Source of the DNA: Terriglobales bacterium
GTDB lineage: Bacteria > Acidobacteriota > Terriglobia > Terriglobales > Acidobacteriaceae
Direction: 5' to 3'
DNA: 64,000 nt
Assembly: GCA_030038475.1 (NCBI GenBank)
Contig: JASHOU010000123.1
Location: 1 to 64,000, forward strand
Part shown: positions 48,637 to 57,286 of the stretch, in pieces
Position numbering within the stretch: the stretch's first letter is position 1
Layout: each line of letters opens with the position of its first letter
The notes under the pieces: model-generated
What the model saw: only the letters and a program-made list of their open reading frames with translations
Told to the model about the DNA's origin: nothing
Databases searched by the model: none
Position numbers and translations under genes: made by a program

Positions 48637-49476
48637 ATGGTCTTCGATTATGGTCAACCATCTATGGTCAACAATGGTTTCGCTCAACGCGGCACGGTCA
48701 ACATCGAAATCGCCCGTAAGGCCTTTTCAGGTTCCAAGGGCACTCTCCTGGCGTTGAAAGATATTGTGCTGACCATCAACCCCGGAGAATTCGTGTGCAT
48801 TGTCGGCGGCAGTGGCTGCGGGAAGACCACCTTATTGAGAATCATTGCCGGCTTGGAGACCGAATATGAGGGCGCCGTTTTTCTCGACGGCAAGAAACTC
48901 ATAGGGACCGGCTTGGATCGTGGTGTGGTTTTCCAGGAGCACCGCCTCCTTTCGTGGCTCACGGTGCATGACAATGTCGCTTTTGGACTTGCAGGTCTGC
49001 CTCCCCAGGAACGCAGCAGAAAAGAACGCAGCCGAGACATTCGGCACTACATCAACTTAGTTGGGCTGGATCGGTTCGAATATGAATATCCTCACCAGCT
49101 TTCCGGCGGCATGTCCCAGCGTGTGGCCGTTGCGCGAGCACTGGTGGGTCGTCCTGAAGTCCTGTTGTTGGACGAACCATTCGCGTCCCTGGATGCTCTG
49201 ACTCGAATGCGTATGCAACAGGAGATCCTGCGTATTTGGGAAGCTGAGCGAACCACGGTCGTCCTGGTCACCCACGACATTGAGGAAGCGGTCTATCTTG
49301 CCGATCGGGTGGTCATCATGTCTCCGCAGCCAGGCACCATTAGAAATATCCTTCCGGTCCGCTTGTTACGGCCGCGCGACCGTACCGATCGAGAATTTGT
49401 CCGCATACGGAAATCGATCCACGATGAATTGTTTGCGCCTCGCGGAATGACACATCTGGCTGCCGACAGTTTCTAA
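48637..49476 (+). CDS. ssuB: Sulfonate-type ABC transporter ATP-binding protein (system 2)
   Basis: An ATPase of 279 residues. It has Walker A (GGSGCGKTT), Q-loop (VVFQEHRLLSWLTV), signature (LSGGMSQRVAVARALV), Walker B (VLLLDEP) and switch His (THDIEEA). The start is uncertain: 48544 would overlap the permease, 48637 has GAGAG upstream, and 48664 is nearest to the conserved domain. The spacer in front is a heptad repeat containing TATGGTC three times, which argues against the longest form. Confidence 0.9.
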   Translation: MVFDYGQPSMVNNGFAQRGTVNIEIARKAFSGSKGTLLALKDIVLTINPGEFVCIVGGSGCGKTTLLRIIAGLETEYEGAVFLDGKKLIGTGLDRGVVFQEHRLLSWLTVHDNVAFGLAGLPPQERSRKERSRDIRHYINLVGLDRFEYEYPHQLSGGMSQRVAVARALVGRPEVLLLDEPFASLDALTRMRMQQEILRIWEAERTTVVLVTHDIEEAVYLADRVVIMSPQPGTIRNILPVRLLRPRDRTDREFVRIRKSIHDELFAPRGMTHLAADSF

Positions 49477-49485
49477 CTTTCGGTA

Positions 49486-50577
49486 TCAGGAAGGATCGAA
49501 TGAAGCTCTCAGTTTTCTACCCTTGGGCAGCTCACCGCATTGCATCAGCTTGGCCCGAACGATATTCCGGCTGATGCCGAGTAGACGGGCCGTCTGAACT
49601 TGGTTGCGATGACAGAATTCATAGGCTGTTCTCGTAATTGCTGTCTCGATCTCTGCGTAAAGATTCGGACGGCCATCTTCAAAAAGGGCCAGTAGCGCCT
49701 CATGCAACGCTTCGAAGGGTTGGACTTGACCACTAGTCGCGATGCGCAGCCCGAGCGGAGAAAGCCTCAAATCTTCTGGTCTGACTACATTTTCCCGGCA
49801 AACCAGCAGCGCGTGGTGGATGACATTTTCCAGTTCTCGCGTATTGCCTGGCCAGGAGTGCCCGCGCACCAGCACATCGATCCCCTCCGCGCTCAGTGCG
49901 GGATCCTTAAGTCCCAGCCGTTCCCCATAAACTCCGAGAAAATATTGCGCCAGGGGCAGAATGTCACCCGGACGTTCGCGCAAAGGAGGAATATGCAGCG
50001 TGGCAACCTGCAGCCGGTAATAAAGATCTTCGCGGAAGCGTCCGGCGGCAACCGCATCCTCTAGATTCACGTTGGTCGCCGCTACCACGCGAACGTCAAT
50101 CGCAACCGGACTACGCGAACCCAGCCTGACTACTTGGCGCTCTTGCAGCACTCGGAGCAACTTGACTTGCATGGCAAACGGCAAATCTCCGATTTCATCC
50201 AGAAATAACGTTCCGCCACGGGCCGCTTCAAACCATCCCGCTCGAGCTACCGTTGCTCCCGTGAATGAGCCGCGCTCATGACCAAACAATTCGCTCTCCA
50301 CCAGACTTTCAGAAAAAGCTCCGCAATTCACCGCTACGAACGGACCGTCGGCGCGTGGGCTCAACTTATGGACGTGTCTGGCGATGAGTTCCTTGCCGGT
50401 GCCTGTTTCCCCAGTGACTAGGACATTTGCGGTGCTCGGTCCGATCAATTGAATTCTTTCGAGTAGCGCCTTGGACTTAACGTCTTCAAACACCAGGGCA
50501 GACGCCTTTGGGCTAAATGGCGCGACGAGCGGCCCGGGAAAACTGAGAAGTGCCTTGGGAATTGGCGCGAGAGACAC
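49486..50577 (-). CDS. Sigma-54-dependent activator, SfnR-like, without sensory domain
   Basis: A 363-residue enhancer-binding protein. The AAA+ domain begins almost at once (about residue 30): Walker A GETGTGKE (56-63), the sigma-54 contact loop GSFTGA (103-108, a GAFTGA variant), Walker [10 protein letters not shown] (to 131), and the sensor FREDLYYRL. The C-terminal Fis-type HTH is [20 protein letters not shown]. There is no receiver, GAF or PAS domain, as in SfnR of pseudomonads, so activity is probably set by its amount. It should activate the GG-N10-GC promoters of this island. It converges on the system 2 operon. Confidence 0.9.
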   Translation of the reverse strand: MSLAPIPKALLSFPGPLVAPFSPKASALVFEDVKSKALLERIQLIGPSTANVLVTGETGTGKELIARHVHKLSPRADGPFVAVNCGAFSESLVESELFGHERGSFTGATVARAGWFEAARGGTLFLDEIGDLPFAMQVKLLRVLQERQVVRLGSRSPVAIDVRVVAATNVNLEDAVAAGRFREDLYYRLQVATLHIPPLRERPGDILPLAQYFLGVYGERLGLKDPALSAEGIDVLVRGHSWPGNTRELENVIHHALLVCRENVVRPEDLRLSPLGLRIATSGQVQPFEALHEALLALFEDGRPNLYAEIETAITRTAYEFCHRNQVQTARLLGISRNIVRAKLMQCGELPKGRKLRASFDPS

Positions 50578-50588
50578 TGTATAAACCC

Positions 50589-50635
50589 TACTATATACAT
50601 GGACATTATAGTATAAGGTGGGACGGTCGTGTCAA
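50589..50635 (-). promoter_or_regulatory. Sigma-70-type promoter of the activator gene with overlapping operator
   Basis: On the minus strand a perfect TTGACA (50630-50635) and a perfect TATAAT (50605-50610) are 19 bp apart, slightly long. The inverted repeat TACTATA (50589-50595) / TATAGTA (50607-50613) overlaps the -10 box and would suit a repressor. The activator itself is thus probably made under sulfur control by another regulator. Confidence 0.6.
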
Positions 50636-50700
50636 GCGCATGATGCTCGCGAAAGTTACCCTACCCAACTAAACCCTCACATTCTACGAGGGCAAGACTT

Positions 50701-50777
50701 TGGTGGCGGCGGTTGGACTCGAACCAACGACCTACGGATTATGAGACCGTCGCTCTAACCACCTGAGCTACACCGCC
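50701..50777 (-). tRNA. tRNA-Met (anticodon CAT, elongator type)
   Basis: A full cloverleaf on the minus strand. The acceptor arms GGCGGTG and CGCCGCC pair with one wobble, the D arm contains GCTCAGGTGGTTAGAGC, the anticodon loop is CTCATAA, and the T arm contains GGTTCGAGTCC. A discriminator A and an encoded CCA end the gene at 50701. The first acceptor pair is G-C, unlike initiator tRNA with its mismatch, so it is an elongator. A CAT anticodon changed to lysidine (tRNA-Ile2) cannot be fully excluded. Confidence 0.93.
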
Positions 50778-50986
50778 AACTCGGGTAAACACAAAGATGC
50801 AAAGGGAAAGCGGGGATGGCCCGGACACGAGCAGGAATCCCACAGACGCGGGTGGACGCGTCCCTGCATCATTTTAAGATTCGCTGGATTCGAGTGTCAA
50901 ACCGCATCTTTCCGATAATCTCGGCCTGATGATAGTGGCCGACGGCAATGGTACCTGATAAAGATCCGTGCGAAACTGAACAACAG

Positions 50987-51718
50987 ATGAGAGTCATTGC
51001 TGTCATCCCCGCGCGCTTGGCTTCCACGCGTCTCCCGCGCAAGATGCTGCGCGAGATCGCGGGCGAGCCTTTGCTGGCGCTAACCTATCAGGCCGTGCGC
51101 CGTTGCCCGCAGCTCGACGAAGTAGTGGTTGCAACCGACTCCGATGAAATCTTCCAGTTCTGCCAACGGCGCGGTTTTTCAGCGCGAATGACTTCACCCA
51201 ACCATCGCTCCGGCACGGAGCGCACCCACGAAATCTCCACTGTCATCGCCGCTGATATCTACATCGATGTGCAAGGCGATGAGCCTCTGACCAGGCCCGA
51301 ACACATCGCCACACTGATCGACGTGATGCGGCCCGAGGAAGTTGAAGTGGGCACCTTGAAGACACCCGCGGCAGAGCACGACATAACTAATCCGGGAGCC
51401 GTGAAGGTCGTGACCGATGCTCAAGGCCGTGCCCTCTATTTTTCCCGCGCCACCATTCCCTTCGATCGCGATGGCGCGCATCCGCCTTACTACAAGCATC
51501 TCGGAATTTACGGTCATCGTAAGCAGGCGCTCGACAAATTCGTGCGCTGGCCGGAGTCTCCGCTGGAGCGCAGCGAACGCCTCGAGCAGTTGCGCTTCTT
51601 GGAGAACGGAGTTCCGATTTACGTTGCCAAGACTGTGTTTGACACAATCGGCGTCGATACCGAGGAAGATGTGAGGCGAGTGGAAGAAATTCTGCGCGGC
51701 GGCCTCAGGCGAGTTTAG
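50987..51718 (+). CDS. kdsB: 3-deoxy-manno-octulosonate cytidylyltransferase (CMP-KDO synthetase)
   Basis: Activates KDO with CTP for the lipopolysaccharide inner core. The 243-residue protein has the signature VIAVIPARLASTRLPRKML, VVVATDSDEI, HRSGTERTHE and DVQGDEPL, and then NPGAVKVV and YFSRATIPFDRD. The start at 50987 agrees with the family; an in-frame ATG at 50948 would add 13 residues. Its presence shows a diderm envelope with KDO. Confidence 0.95.
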   Translation: MRVIAVIPARLASTRLPRKMLREIAGEPLLALTYQAVRRCPQLDEVVVATDSDEIFQFCQRRGFSARMTSPNHRSGTERTHEISTVIAADIYIDVQGDEPLTRPEHIATLIDVMRPEEVEVGTLKTPAAEHDITNPGAVKVVTDAQGRALYFSRATIPFDRDGAHPPYYKHLGIYGHRKQALDKFVRWPESPLERSERLEQLRFLENGVPIYVAKTVFDTIGVDTEEDVRRVEEILRGGLRRV

Positions 51719-51780
51719 CATCGTCTGCACGAATCAGATTCCGCGAGAAGCATGATTTTCGTGAGTCTAGAGTCTTGATT

Positions 51781-52560
51781 CTAGCTTCGTGATTCCAGCA
51801 TCGGATTTTGCCTTCGAAAGATGGGGAACTCTGGCGATCCTACTTGCGCGACGTGCTCCTCAGCGAAGCGGGTAACACGCTCCAGCGCTGCCTGCAAATT
51901 GCGGTGAAATTCCGCCATCTGCGCATCGTCGGCTGTAGCCGGGACTCTCATCTTGGCGCTCAGGCGGACCAGTGCCTTCGAAAATGGCTTGGGAATCATC
52001 AGTGCATCCCACGTATTGAGAACCCATGCATCGCTGAGCGCCACATAGAACGCCGCCATGGGCGCGCCGCTGGCACGCGACAGCAAGATCGGTCCCGGCT
52101 TGGCCACGTATTTTGGCCCGCGGGGACCGTCGATGGTAAATGCAACCGTAATGCCTTGTTCCAACTCGCTCTTCAGACCGAGCAACGCGCTTGCGCCGCT
52201 TCGGTTGCTCGATCCGCGAACCGCCACGAAACCCAGTTTTTCAATCGTGCGCGCGATGTATTCCCCGTCGAAGCTGCGGCTCACCATCACCGCGATTCCG
52301 GTCTTTCTCCACAGCCATGTGCTGGCGAACACCGCGCGGTGCCAGAAAGAATAGATCACAGGCTTTTCATAAGTTGCGCCGGGCGTGTCCGGTGGTTCTT
52401 CCCACGATATGGAATAACGCAGTGTCGGACCAATCAGTGAAACGGCCAGATAGTTAACCGCAGTGATCAGCCTTAAAAGAATTCTTTGCCGCAGTGAGAA
52501 GCGGCGACTTTCTACGACGGACGCCTGCTCGGGCTCCACTGCGGCTGAAGAAGAACTCAC
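51781..52560 (-). CDS. Lysophospholipid acyltransferase-like protein (DUF374)
   Basis: A 259-residue protein with one hydrophobic segment near residue 30-50. SFWHRAVFAS supplies a catalytic His, and the TIDGPRGPKYVAKPG segment is the hallmark of the DUF374 group of acyltransferases. It probably transfers an acyl or sugar-lipid moiety in the inner membrane. It converges on kdsB, whose envelope role fits. Confidence 0.85.
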   Translation of the reverse strand: MSSSSAAVEPEQASVVESRRFSLRQRILLRLITAVNYLAVSLIGPTLRYSISWEEPPDTPGATYEKPVIYSFWHRAVFASTWLWRKTGIAVMVSRSFDGEYIARTIEKLGFVAVRGSSNRSGASALLGLKSELEQGITVAFTIDGPRGPKYVAKPGPILLSRASGAPMAAFYVALSDAWVLNTWDALMIPKPFSKALVRLSAKMRVPATADDAQMAEFHRNLQAALERVTRFAEEHVAQVGSPEFPIFRRQNPMLESRS

Positions 52561-52600
52561 GCGGCTATTGTAGCCGCACGCAGCGGCTCATTAGGCGTCT

Positions 52601-53371
52601 TTACGCATCCAGATACGCGACGATCCACTCCTTGAGCCGTTGCCGGCGCTCGTCGGTTGGGTCAAAGCGAATGCCAAAACCTTTGGTCGGTTTTTTCCAC
52701 GTAACCTGTCCACGCACCCAGACCCGCGGCAGCGTAAGCAAAGAAAACGAAACTTCTACCGGACTTCCCGGTTCGGGCGCGTGACTGCCCCTGAGCGACA
52801 TGCCGCCCGAACTGATCTCCTGGCTCGTGGCGGTGATACGCGCGCCATCGTTCATTACCACGGCAACTTCGGTCATCACCGGGACGCGCACATACCGGCG
52901 GAATTCGTGGAGCACCAGCATCTGTGTGGAACGTACCAGCTTGATCGCGGCTGACCGCTCTAACGGTTCGTGAAATATGGCATTGATGCACAGCTTGGAA
53001 TATCGCATGGCATCCTGCGCCGTTCCACCCAGCCCGAAAATAATGATTCGGCTGTTGGAAGTTGACCCTCGCGCCAGTTCGATTATGCTCCCCGCGGTTT
53101 CTTGCAGCGGCAAAACGCAGGCCTCGAACTTTTCCCGTTGTAACCGGTCTGCGCGCTCGGGCGCAATTGAAACTGTTTCAATTCCAAACTGGCGAAAACA
53201 TTCCGTGATCAGATGAGCGGAAGGTTCGGGCACGTCAAACAGTGCGACGCGCGCTGTGGTCTTGCGATGAACCGATTGTGGAGCGAGAACGGTGCCAGTT
53301 GAAGTGGGCATGAGTCCCAGGGGATGAACTCCTTTAAAAGTCCATTCTGACGCGGCTTTTCGCGGTTGCAT
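52601..53371 (-). CDS. PilZ domain protein
   Basis: A 256-residue protein. The C-terminal third is a PilZ domain: RRYVRVPV (the R-x3-R c-di-GMP motif in slightly altered form) and SQEISSGGMSLRG (D/N-x-S-x-x-G-like). The N-terminal 150 residues look like a degenerate receiver-type fold (RVALFDVPEPSAHLITECFRQFGIETVS). It may bind cyclic di-GMP. The start is unclear, with Met at 53371 or 53311. Confidence 0.75.
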   Translation of the reverse strand: MQPRKAASEWTFKGVHPLGLMPTSTGTVLAPQSVHRKTTARVALFDVPEPSAHLITECFRQFGIETVSIAPERADRLQREKFEACVLPLQETAGSIIELARGSTSNSRIIIFGLGGTAQDAMRYSKLCINAIFHEPLERSAAIKLVRSTQMLVLHEFRRYVRVPVMTEVAVVMNDGARITATSQEISSGGMSLRGSHAPEPGSPVEVSFSLLTLPRVWVRGQVTWKKPTKGFGIRFDPTDERRQRLKEWIVAYLDA

Positions 53372-53655
53372 AGGTTTCCAAAGGGCGAAGCCCGTTTCCA
53401 AAGGGCCATTACGGAAGTTGCATTTCCACCCATTCGCCCCCACTCCCTTGGTTTGTGTCAGGTAAGATGTTTCGATCCTTGTGCTTGCAGCCGCGATTGC
53501 GCTTATAGAAAATGGTAACTCTCAACCACATCCAGTCGGCCATGGGCCGGATTCGCAAAAACGCCGAAAGAAAATCCACTTTCGGCACCACCAATGAGCG
53601 CATTCATACCGATTTCGTCGACGCAATCCACATATGCGCGGCAGTGGAGCAATAT

Positions 53656-54306
53656 TCATTCAAACTGCTTCCGAAATCGCTCCCATTGATCCTTCACTTC
53701 ACTCAAATCGCGCCGCAGTTCCGCCACTTCCTCTTCCAACCTCGCGAGGCGCTCATCGCCTGCTGAATTTCGTCCAACCGTCGCGGAGGCCTGCACCGCC
53801 ACTTCCACCACATCTCCGGCAAACAAATGCGCATAACGCGATTCCTTCGTTCCCGGCTGGCGCGGCAACACTTTCGCCAGCAGCGGCTCCCGCTGCATCA
53901 ACTTCTGCAACGCCGATTGCACATCCTCCAGCGCCTCGAAGCGGTGCATGCGTTCGGCGCGTCCACGCAGTTCGCCCGGAGTTTGCGGGCCACGCAGCAG
54001 CAACACGCACAGCACCGCAATTTCGGGGCGCGTGAAGTTGAAGACCTCCTGCAAACGTTGCTCGTATTTCGTGACGCGGCTGTCGGCGCCGCGCGCAGGG
54101 CCAGCCATACCCCGCTGCTGCAGGTCTTCCAGCGCGTCGCGCACGGCATCTTCGTCCAACTGCATAACCGGGTCCCGATTTGATTTCTGATTGCAGGCGT
54201 TTACGAGCGCGTTCAGCGACAACGGGTAGTATTCCGGCGTGGTGATGTCTTTTTCGATCAGCGAGCCGAGCACGCGAACTTCAGTTTCCGACAGGTTCAG
54301 TTCCAT
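53656..54306 (-). CDS. YceH family protein (DUF480, UPF0502)
   Basis: A 216-residue protein with two winged-helix domains. The family signature is LGSLIEKDITTPEYYPLSLNALVNACNQKSNRDPV near the N-terminus, then RPEIAVLCVLLLRGPQTPGELRGR. A coiled-coil tail (RLARLEEEVAELRRDLSEVKDQWERFRKQ) closes it. The ATG at 54306 is where the family begins. The function is unknown. Confidence 0.92.
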   Translation of the reverse strand: MELNLSETEVRVLGSLIEKDITTPEYYPLSLNALVNACNQKSNRDPVMQLDEDAVRDALEDLQQRGMAGPARGADSRVTKYEQRLQEVFNFTRPEIAVLCVLLLRGPQTPGELRGRAERMHRFEALEDVQSALQKLMQREPLLAKVLPRQPGTKESRYAHLFAGDVVEVAVQASATVGRNSAGDERLARLEEEVAELRRDLSEVKDQWERFRKQFE

Positions 54307-54506
54307 GCTCACAGATTCTACCGGGCGAAGATTGTAACGAGGGAAGATTGTACCCAGAGAGCGTTTTAACACGGGCGCAGAAGTCGACCGTCGGCCGGCG
54401 CAAAGCTCGACGGCGCTCACGGTATACTCAATAGTTTGTTTGCTCCACAGGTGTTCGTTAGAGCCATCGTCATTGTAAGTTTCTAAGTTTCAAGGAGCGT
54501 GCGGAT

Positions 54507-55100
54507 ATGAGTGAACTGGCAACAGCAACGCGAGTCCCCGTTGACGTGCTGGTAGAGAAACTGCGCCTGCTCCCGGGGAGCGCTTTCGATGGAACCGAAC
54601 AGATTCTTTCTCTACTCGAGAAGTTGCCGGTCGCCGTGACCAGTCTCGCACCTTATTTGACTTGGGACCGCCAGCATTACACGCGCAATTTGATCGACAA
54701 GACCGAGTTCTACGAACTGATCGCCATTTGTTGGGAGGTCGGCCAGTTCAGCTCGGTGCACAATCATCGCGACCAGAATTGCTGGATGGCAGCTCCGGTG
54801 GGGAATCTCCTCGTAGAGAATTTTCACGTCGAATTTCAGGATATCGAGGCGGGAATGTGCCGTTTGCAGGCATCTAACACCGTGGAGTTGACGGCGGCAA
54901 GGCCGTGTGCGGTCGATCCGCGCGAGCCGGTGCATCGGGTGGTGAATCCTCGGGACGCGAACCAGCGCGCGGTGACGTTGCACGTTTACTCGCGCCCGTT
55001 TGACAGCTGCGTGGTCTATTCGCCCGAGCAGGGAACGTGCGGGGATATTCGCCTTCACTACAATACAGTTTTCGGAAAAGCGGTTGGCGGTAGCCAGTAG
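54507..55100 (+). CDS. Cysteine dioxygenase family protein
   Basis: A cupin that oxidises cysteine to cysteine sulfinate with non-haem iron. In the 197-residue protein the iron ligands are His85, His87 and His143 (VHNHRDQNC and VHRVVN). Tyr161 in HVYSRP and Cys92 would form the Cys-Tyr cross-link typical of the family. It stands alone, 4 kb from the sulfonate island, and adds to the sulfur theme of this region. Confidence 0.92.
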   Translation: MSELATATRVPVDVLVEKLRLLPGSAFDGTEQILSLLEKLPVAVTSLAPYLTWDRQHYTRNLIDKTEFYELIAICWEVGQFSSVHNHRDQNCWMAAPVGNLLVENFHVEFQDIEAGMCRLQASNTVELTAARPCAVDPREPVHRVVNPRDANQRAVTLHVYSRPFDSCVVYSPEQGTCGDIRLHYNTVFGKAVGGSQ

Positions 55101-55215
55101 CCAGCGGCTAAAACGGATGCTGTGGACGAACCGGTATGGCGGTGTGCGGGAGACTGCTCGTAAACCTGCAACGGCTGACAACTGGATGCCGGCAACTGCA
55201 TTTCAAGGAGGAATC

Positions 55216-56019
55216 GTGAGGAAATACCTGGGAGTGGTGGCTGCGCTGTGCTCGATCTCGTGGGCGCAGACGCCAACTTCAGCTCCCGATGCAGCTCAAG
55301 CTCCGACCCAGGCTCAAGGACAAACCCCCACCAGTGATCAAACTCCGGCACAGGCGCCCGAGGCGCCAACGATTCCACCGCGCGCCGAAAAACCGATCGT
55401 CCCTCCTACACCGTATCCTCGCCTGGAAGTTTTTGGCGGAGGCACCTACGCAGAGACTGGTTTTTTCAATTCAGGCCACTGGGCGGGACTCTACGGTTGG
55501 GACGCTTCACTGGCTGGGAACGCGACTCGCTGGCTCGGGTTCGTAGTCGAAGGCGGCCAATACTTCGGAACCTCTAAGATTCCCGTTGCCGTGCCCGCTC
55601 CATTTCCATTCCCCCCCTGCCAACCCAATTGCACGGCTCCTACTTTCGGCGTCGACACGCGAGAGTACAACATTCTGTTCGGGGCTCAGTTCGTGCGCCG
55701 TAAATGGCAAATCTGGACGCCATTCGGCGAAGTCCTGTATGGACATCAGGGCGTGCGTGGTGATGTGACTCCGGCGATCCCAGGACCTGTCGTAATGGAA
55801 ATTGGCACAGGCCGGGCGCTGGAGCTCGGGGGCGGATTCGATCATCCAATTTCCCCGCGACTGGCATTGCGGCTCAAAGCCGACTACTTCCAGACTGGCA
55901 CCGCGTTCCCAGCCGAACCTCACCAGAAGCAGGACAACTTCCGCGTCTCCTTGGGAGTTGTCATTCGCAGAGTGCCAAAAAAGAAGCGCAGGCTTGAGGA
56001 GGACACTGAGGAACCGTAA
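55216..56019 (+). CDS. Outer-membrane beta-barrel protein
   Basis: A 267-residue protein starting with GTG at 55216 behind AAGGAGG. A signal peptide (1-18, ending SWAQ) is followed by about 45 residues rich in Ala, Pro, Gln and Thr. The rest alternates aromatic strands (RLEVFGGGTYAETG, WLGFVVEGGQYFG, FRVSLGVVIRRV) in the manner of an eight-stranded OmpA-like barrel. It has no peptidoglycan-binding domain. Confidence 0.75.
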   Translation: MRKYLGVVAALCSISWAQTPTSAPDAAQAPTQAQGQTPTSDQTPAQAPEAPTIPPRAEKPIVPPTPYPRLEVFGGGTYAETGFFNSGHWAGLYGWDASLAGNATRWLGFVVEGGQYFGTSKIPVAVPAPFPFPPCQPNCTAPTFGVDTREYNILFGAQFVRRKWQIWTPFGEVLYGHQGVRGDVTPAIPGPVVMEIGTGRALELGGGFDHPISPRLALRLKADYFQTGTAFPAEPHQKQDNFRVSLGVVIRRVPKKKRRLEEDTEEP

Positions 56020-56147
56020 GCCCCGGCGCTTCGAACGAGCACGGCGAGCTTTGTCGCGAGCTTATCGAAAACCTGCCGAAACCGCGCCAATCACATTCAC
56101 AGTCGCCGCGGCAAAAACTGCCAGCCGCGCATACGCTTGGTTACATT

Positions 56148-56438
56148 TTATGATCGTCGCAGAAGGTCGCTTATCGGCTCAGTCTTGGCTCGCACTTCCT
56201 TAGCAAAATCGGAACCCTTTTCCACGGCTTCCTCAAAACGGTCCTTTGCCTCTTCCGTCCAGTCGGAAACGGTTTCGAGCGCATCGTCATAGGAACGGCG
56301 CAGGTCTTTCCGCAGTTGGCGCCCGGCCTTGGGGGCAAGCAAGAGGCCAATGGCTGCGCCTACGCCGAGGCCGATCAATAAGAACGTCAGAGCAGTGCCG
56401 ACTGTGCTTCCAGAACTCTCATATTTTCCAATCTGCAT
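56148..56438 (-). CDS. YtxH domain protein
   Basis: A 96-residue protein. A membrane segment (ALTFLLIGLGVGAAIGLLLAP) is followed by KAGRQLRKDLRR and an amphipathic helical tail, the pattern of the YtxH/gas-vesicle-protein-like family. These are general stress-related envelope proteins whose exact role is unknown. Confidence 0.88.
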   Translation of the reverse strand: MQIGKYESSGSTVGTALTFLLIGLGVGAAIGLLLAPKAGRQLRKDLRRSYDDALETVSDWTEEAKDRFEEAVEKGSDFAKEVRAKTEPISDLLRRS

Positions 56439-56477
56439 AATGAACCTCCAACTACTCTATTCTAGACCGAATCTCGA

Positions 56478-56600
56478 ATTGGTAATCAGCGATTAGCAAT
56501 TGATCACTTAAAAACAATCATTTGCAATTGAAAAATGAAGACCGCATTTGCCGCTTTCCAATTACCTATTACAAATTACAAATTACCAATCCCAAATTCG
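56478..56600. repeat. Inverted arrays of an AT-rich 7-nt word upstream of efp
   Basis: From 56561 to 56595 five heptads follow one another (ATTACCT, ATTACAA twice, and variants). At 56478-56525 the opposite orientation (ATTGGTAAT and GCAATTG words) appears. The array fills most of the gap between the YtxH and efp genes. Confidence 0.6.
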
Positions 56601-56725
56601 TACCTCGGTTCCCACAATGCTCTCCCTCTGTGTAAAATAAAATGTTGATTCCAAGTGCGGCGGACAGCTCAGCTTCCCGTCCCGCTGCAAATTTCCTGTG
56701 AGATTGAAGGAGATGTAACCAGGCA

Positions 56726-57286
56726 ATGTCGATTCCAGCGACCCAACTGCGTCCCGGCATGATCATCAAGCACAACAATGACTTGCACTCCGTCTTCAGT
56801 GTCGAACACCGTACCCCGGGCAACCTGCGCGCCTTTATCCAGGCCAAGTTGCGCAACCTTCGCACCGGCGCCATGTTCGAGCACCGTTTCCGCTCTCCCG
56901 ACCCCATCGAGAAAATCAACGTCGACGAAGAAAACATGGAGTTTCTCTACAGCGACGGCGACGACTACTATTTCATGAATACGGAAAACTACGAGCAGAC
57001 GCATCTCACCCGCGACATTCTGGGCGATGCCGTCGACTATCTAACGCCGAACCTGCAAATCAAAGTTGAGTTTTTCGACGGCAAAGCCGTCGGTATCGAG
57101 CTGCCGCAAACGGTTGTACTGACCGTAATGGAGGTAGAGCCGGGCCTGAAAAGCGCAACCGCCTCGAGCGTGACCAAGCCGGCGACAACCGAAACCGGAC
57201 TCGTCGTGCAAGTGCCGCCATTCATCAATGAAGGTGAGAAGATCAAGGTGGACACAGCGGAGGGAACGTATCTTTCCAGGGCTTAA
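56726..57286 (+). CDS. efp: Elongation factor P
   Basis: EF-P relieves ribosomes stalled at polyproline. All three domains are present in 186 residues. The tip of domain I reads RTPGNLRAF; aligned with KPGKGQAF of Escherichia coli, the modified Lys34 is replaced by Asn33. Neither the lysine (EpmA-type) nor the arginine (EarP-type) acceptor is at the tip. It therefore acts unmodified or by another modification. It starts at the ATG at 56726 behind GGAGATG. Confidence 0.96.
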   Translation: MSIPATQLRPGMIIKHNNDLHSVFSVEHRTPGNLRAFIQAKLRNLRTGAMFEHRFRSPDPIEKINVDEENMEFLYSDGDDYYFMNTENYEQTHLTRDILGDAVDYLTPNLQIKVEFFDGKAVGIELPQTVVLTVMEVEPGLKSATASSVTKPATTETGLVVQVPPFINEGEKIKVDTAEGTYLSRA

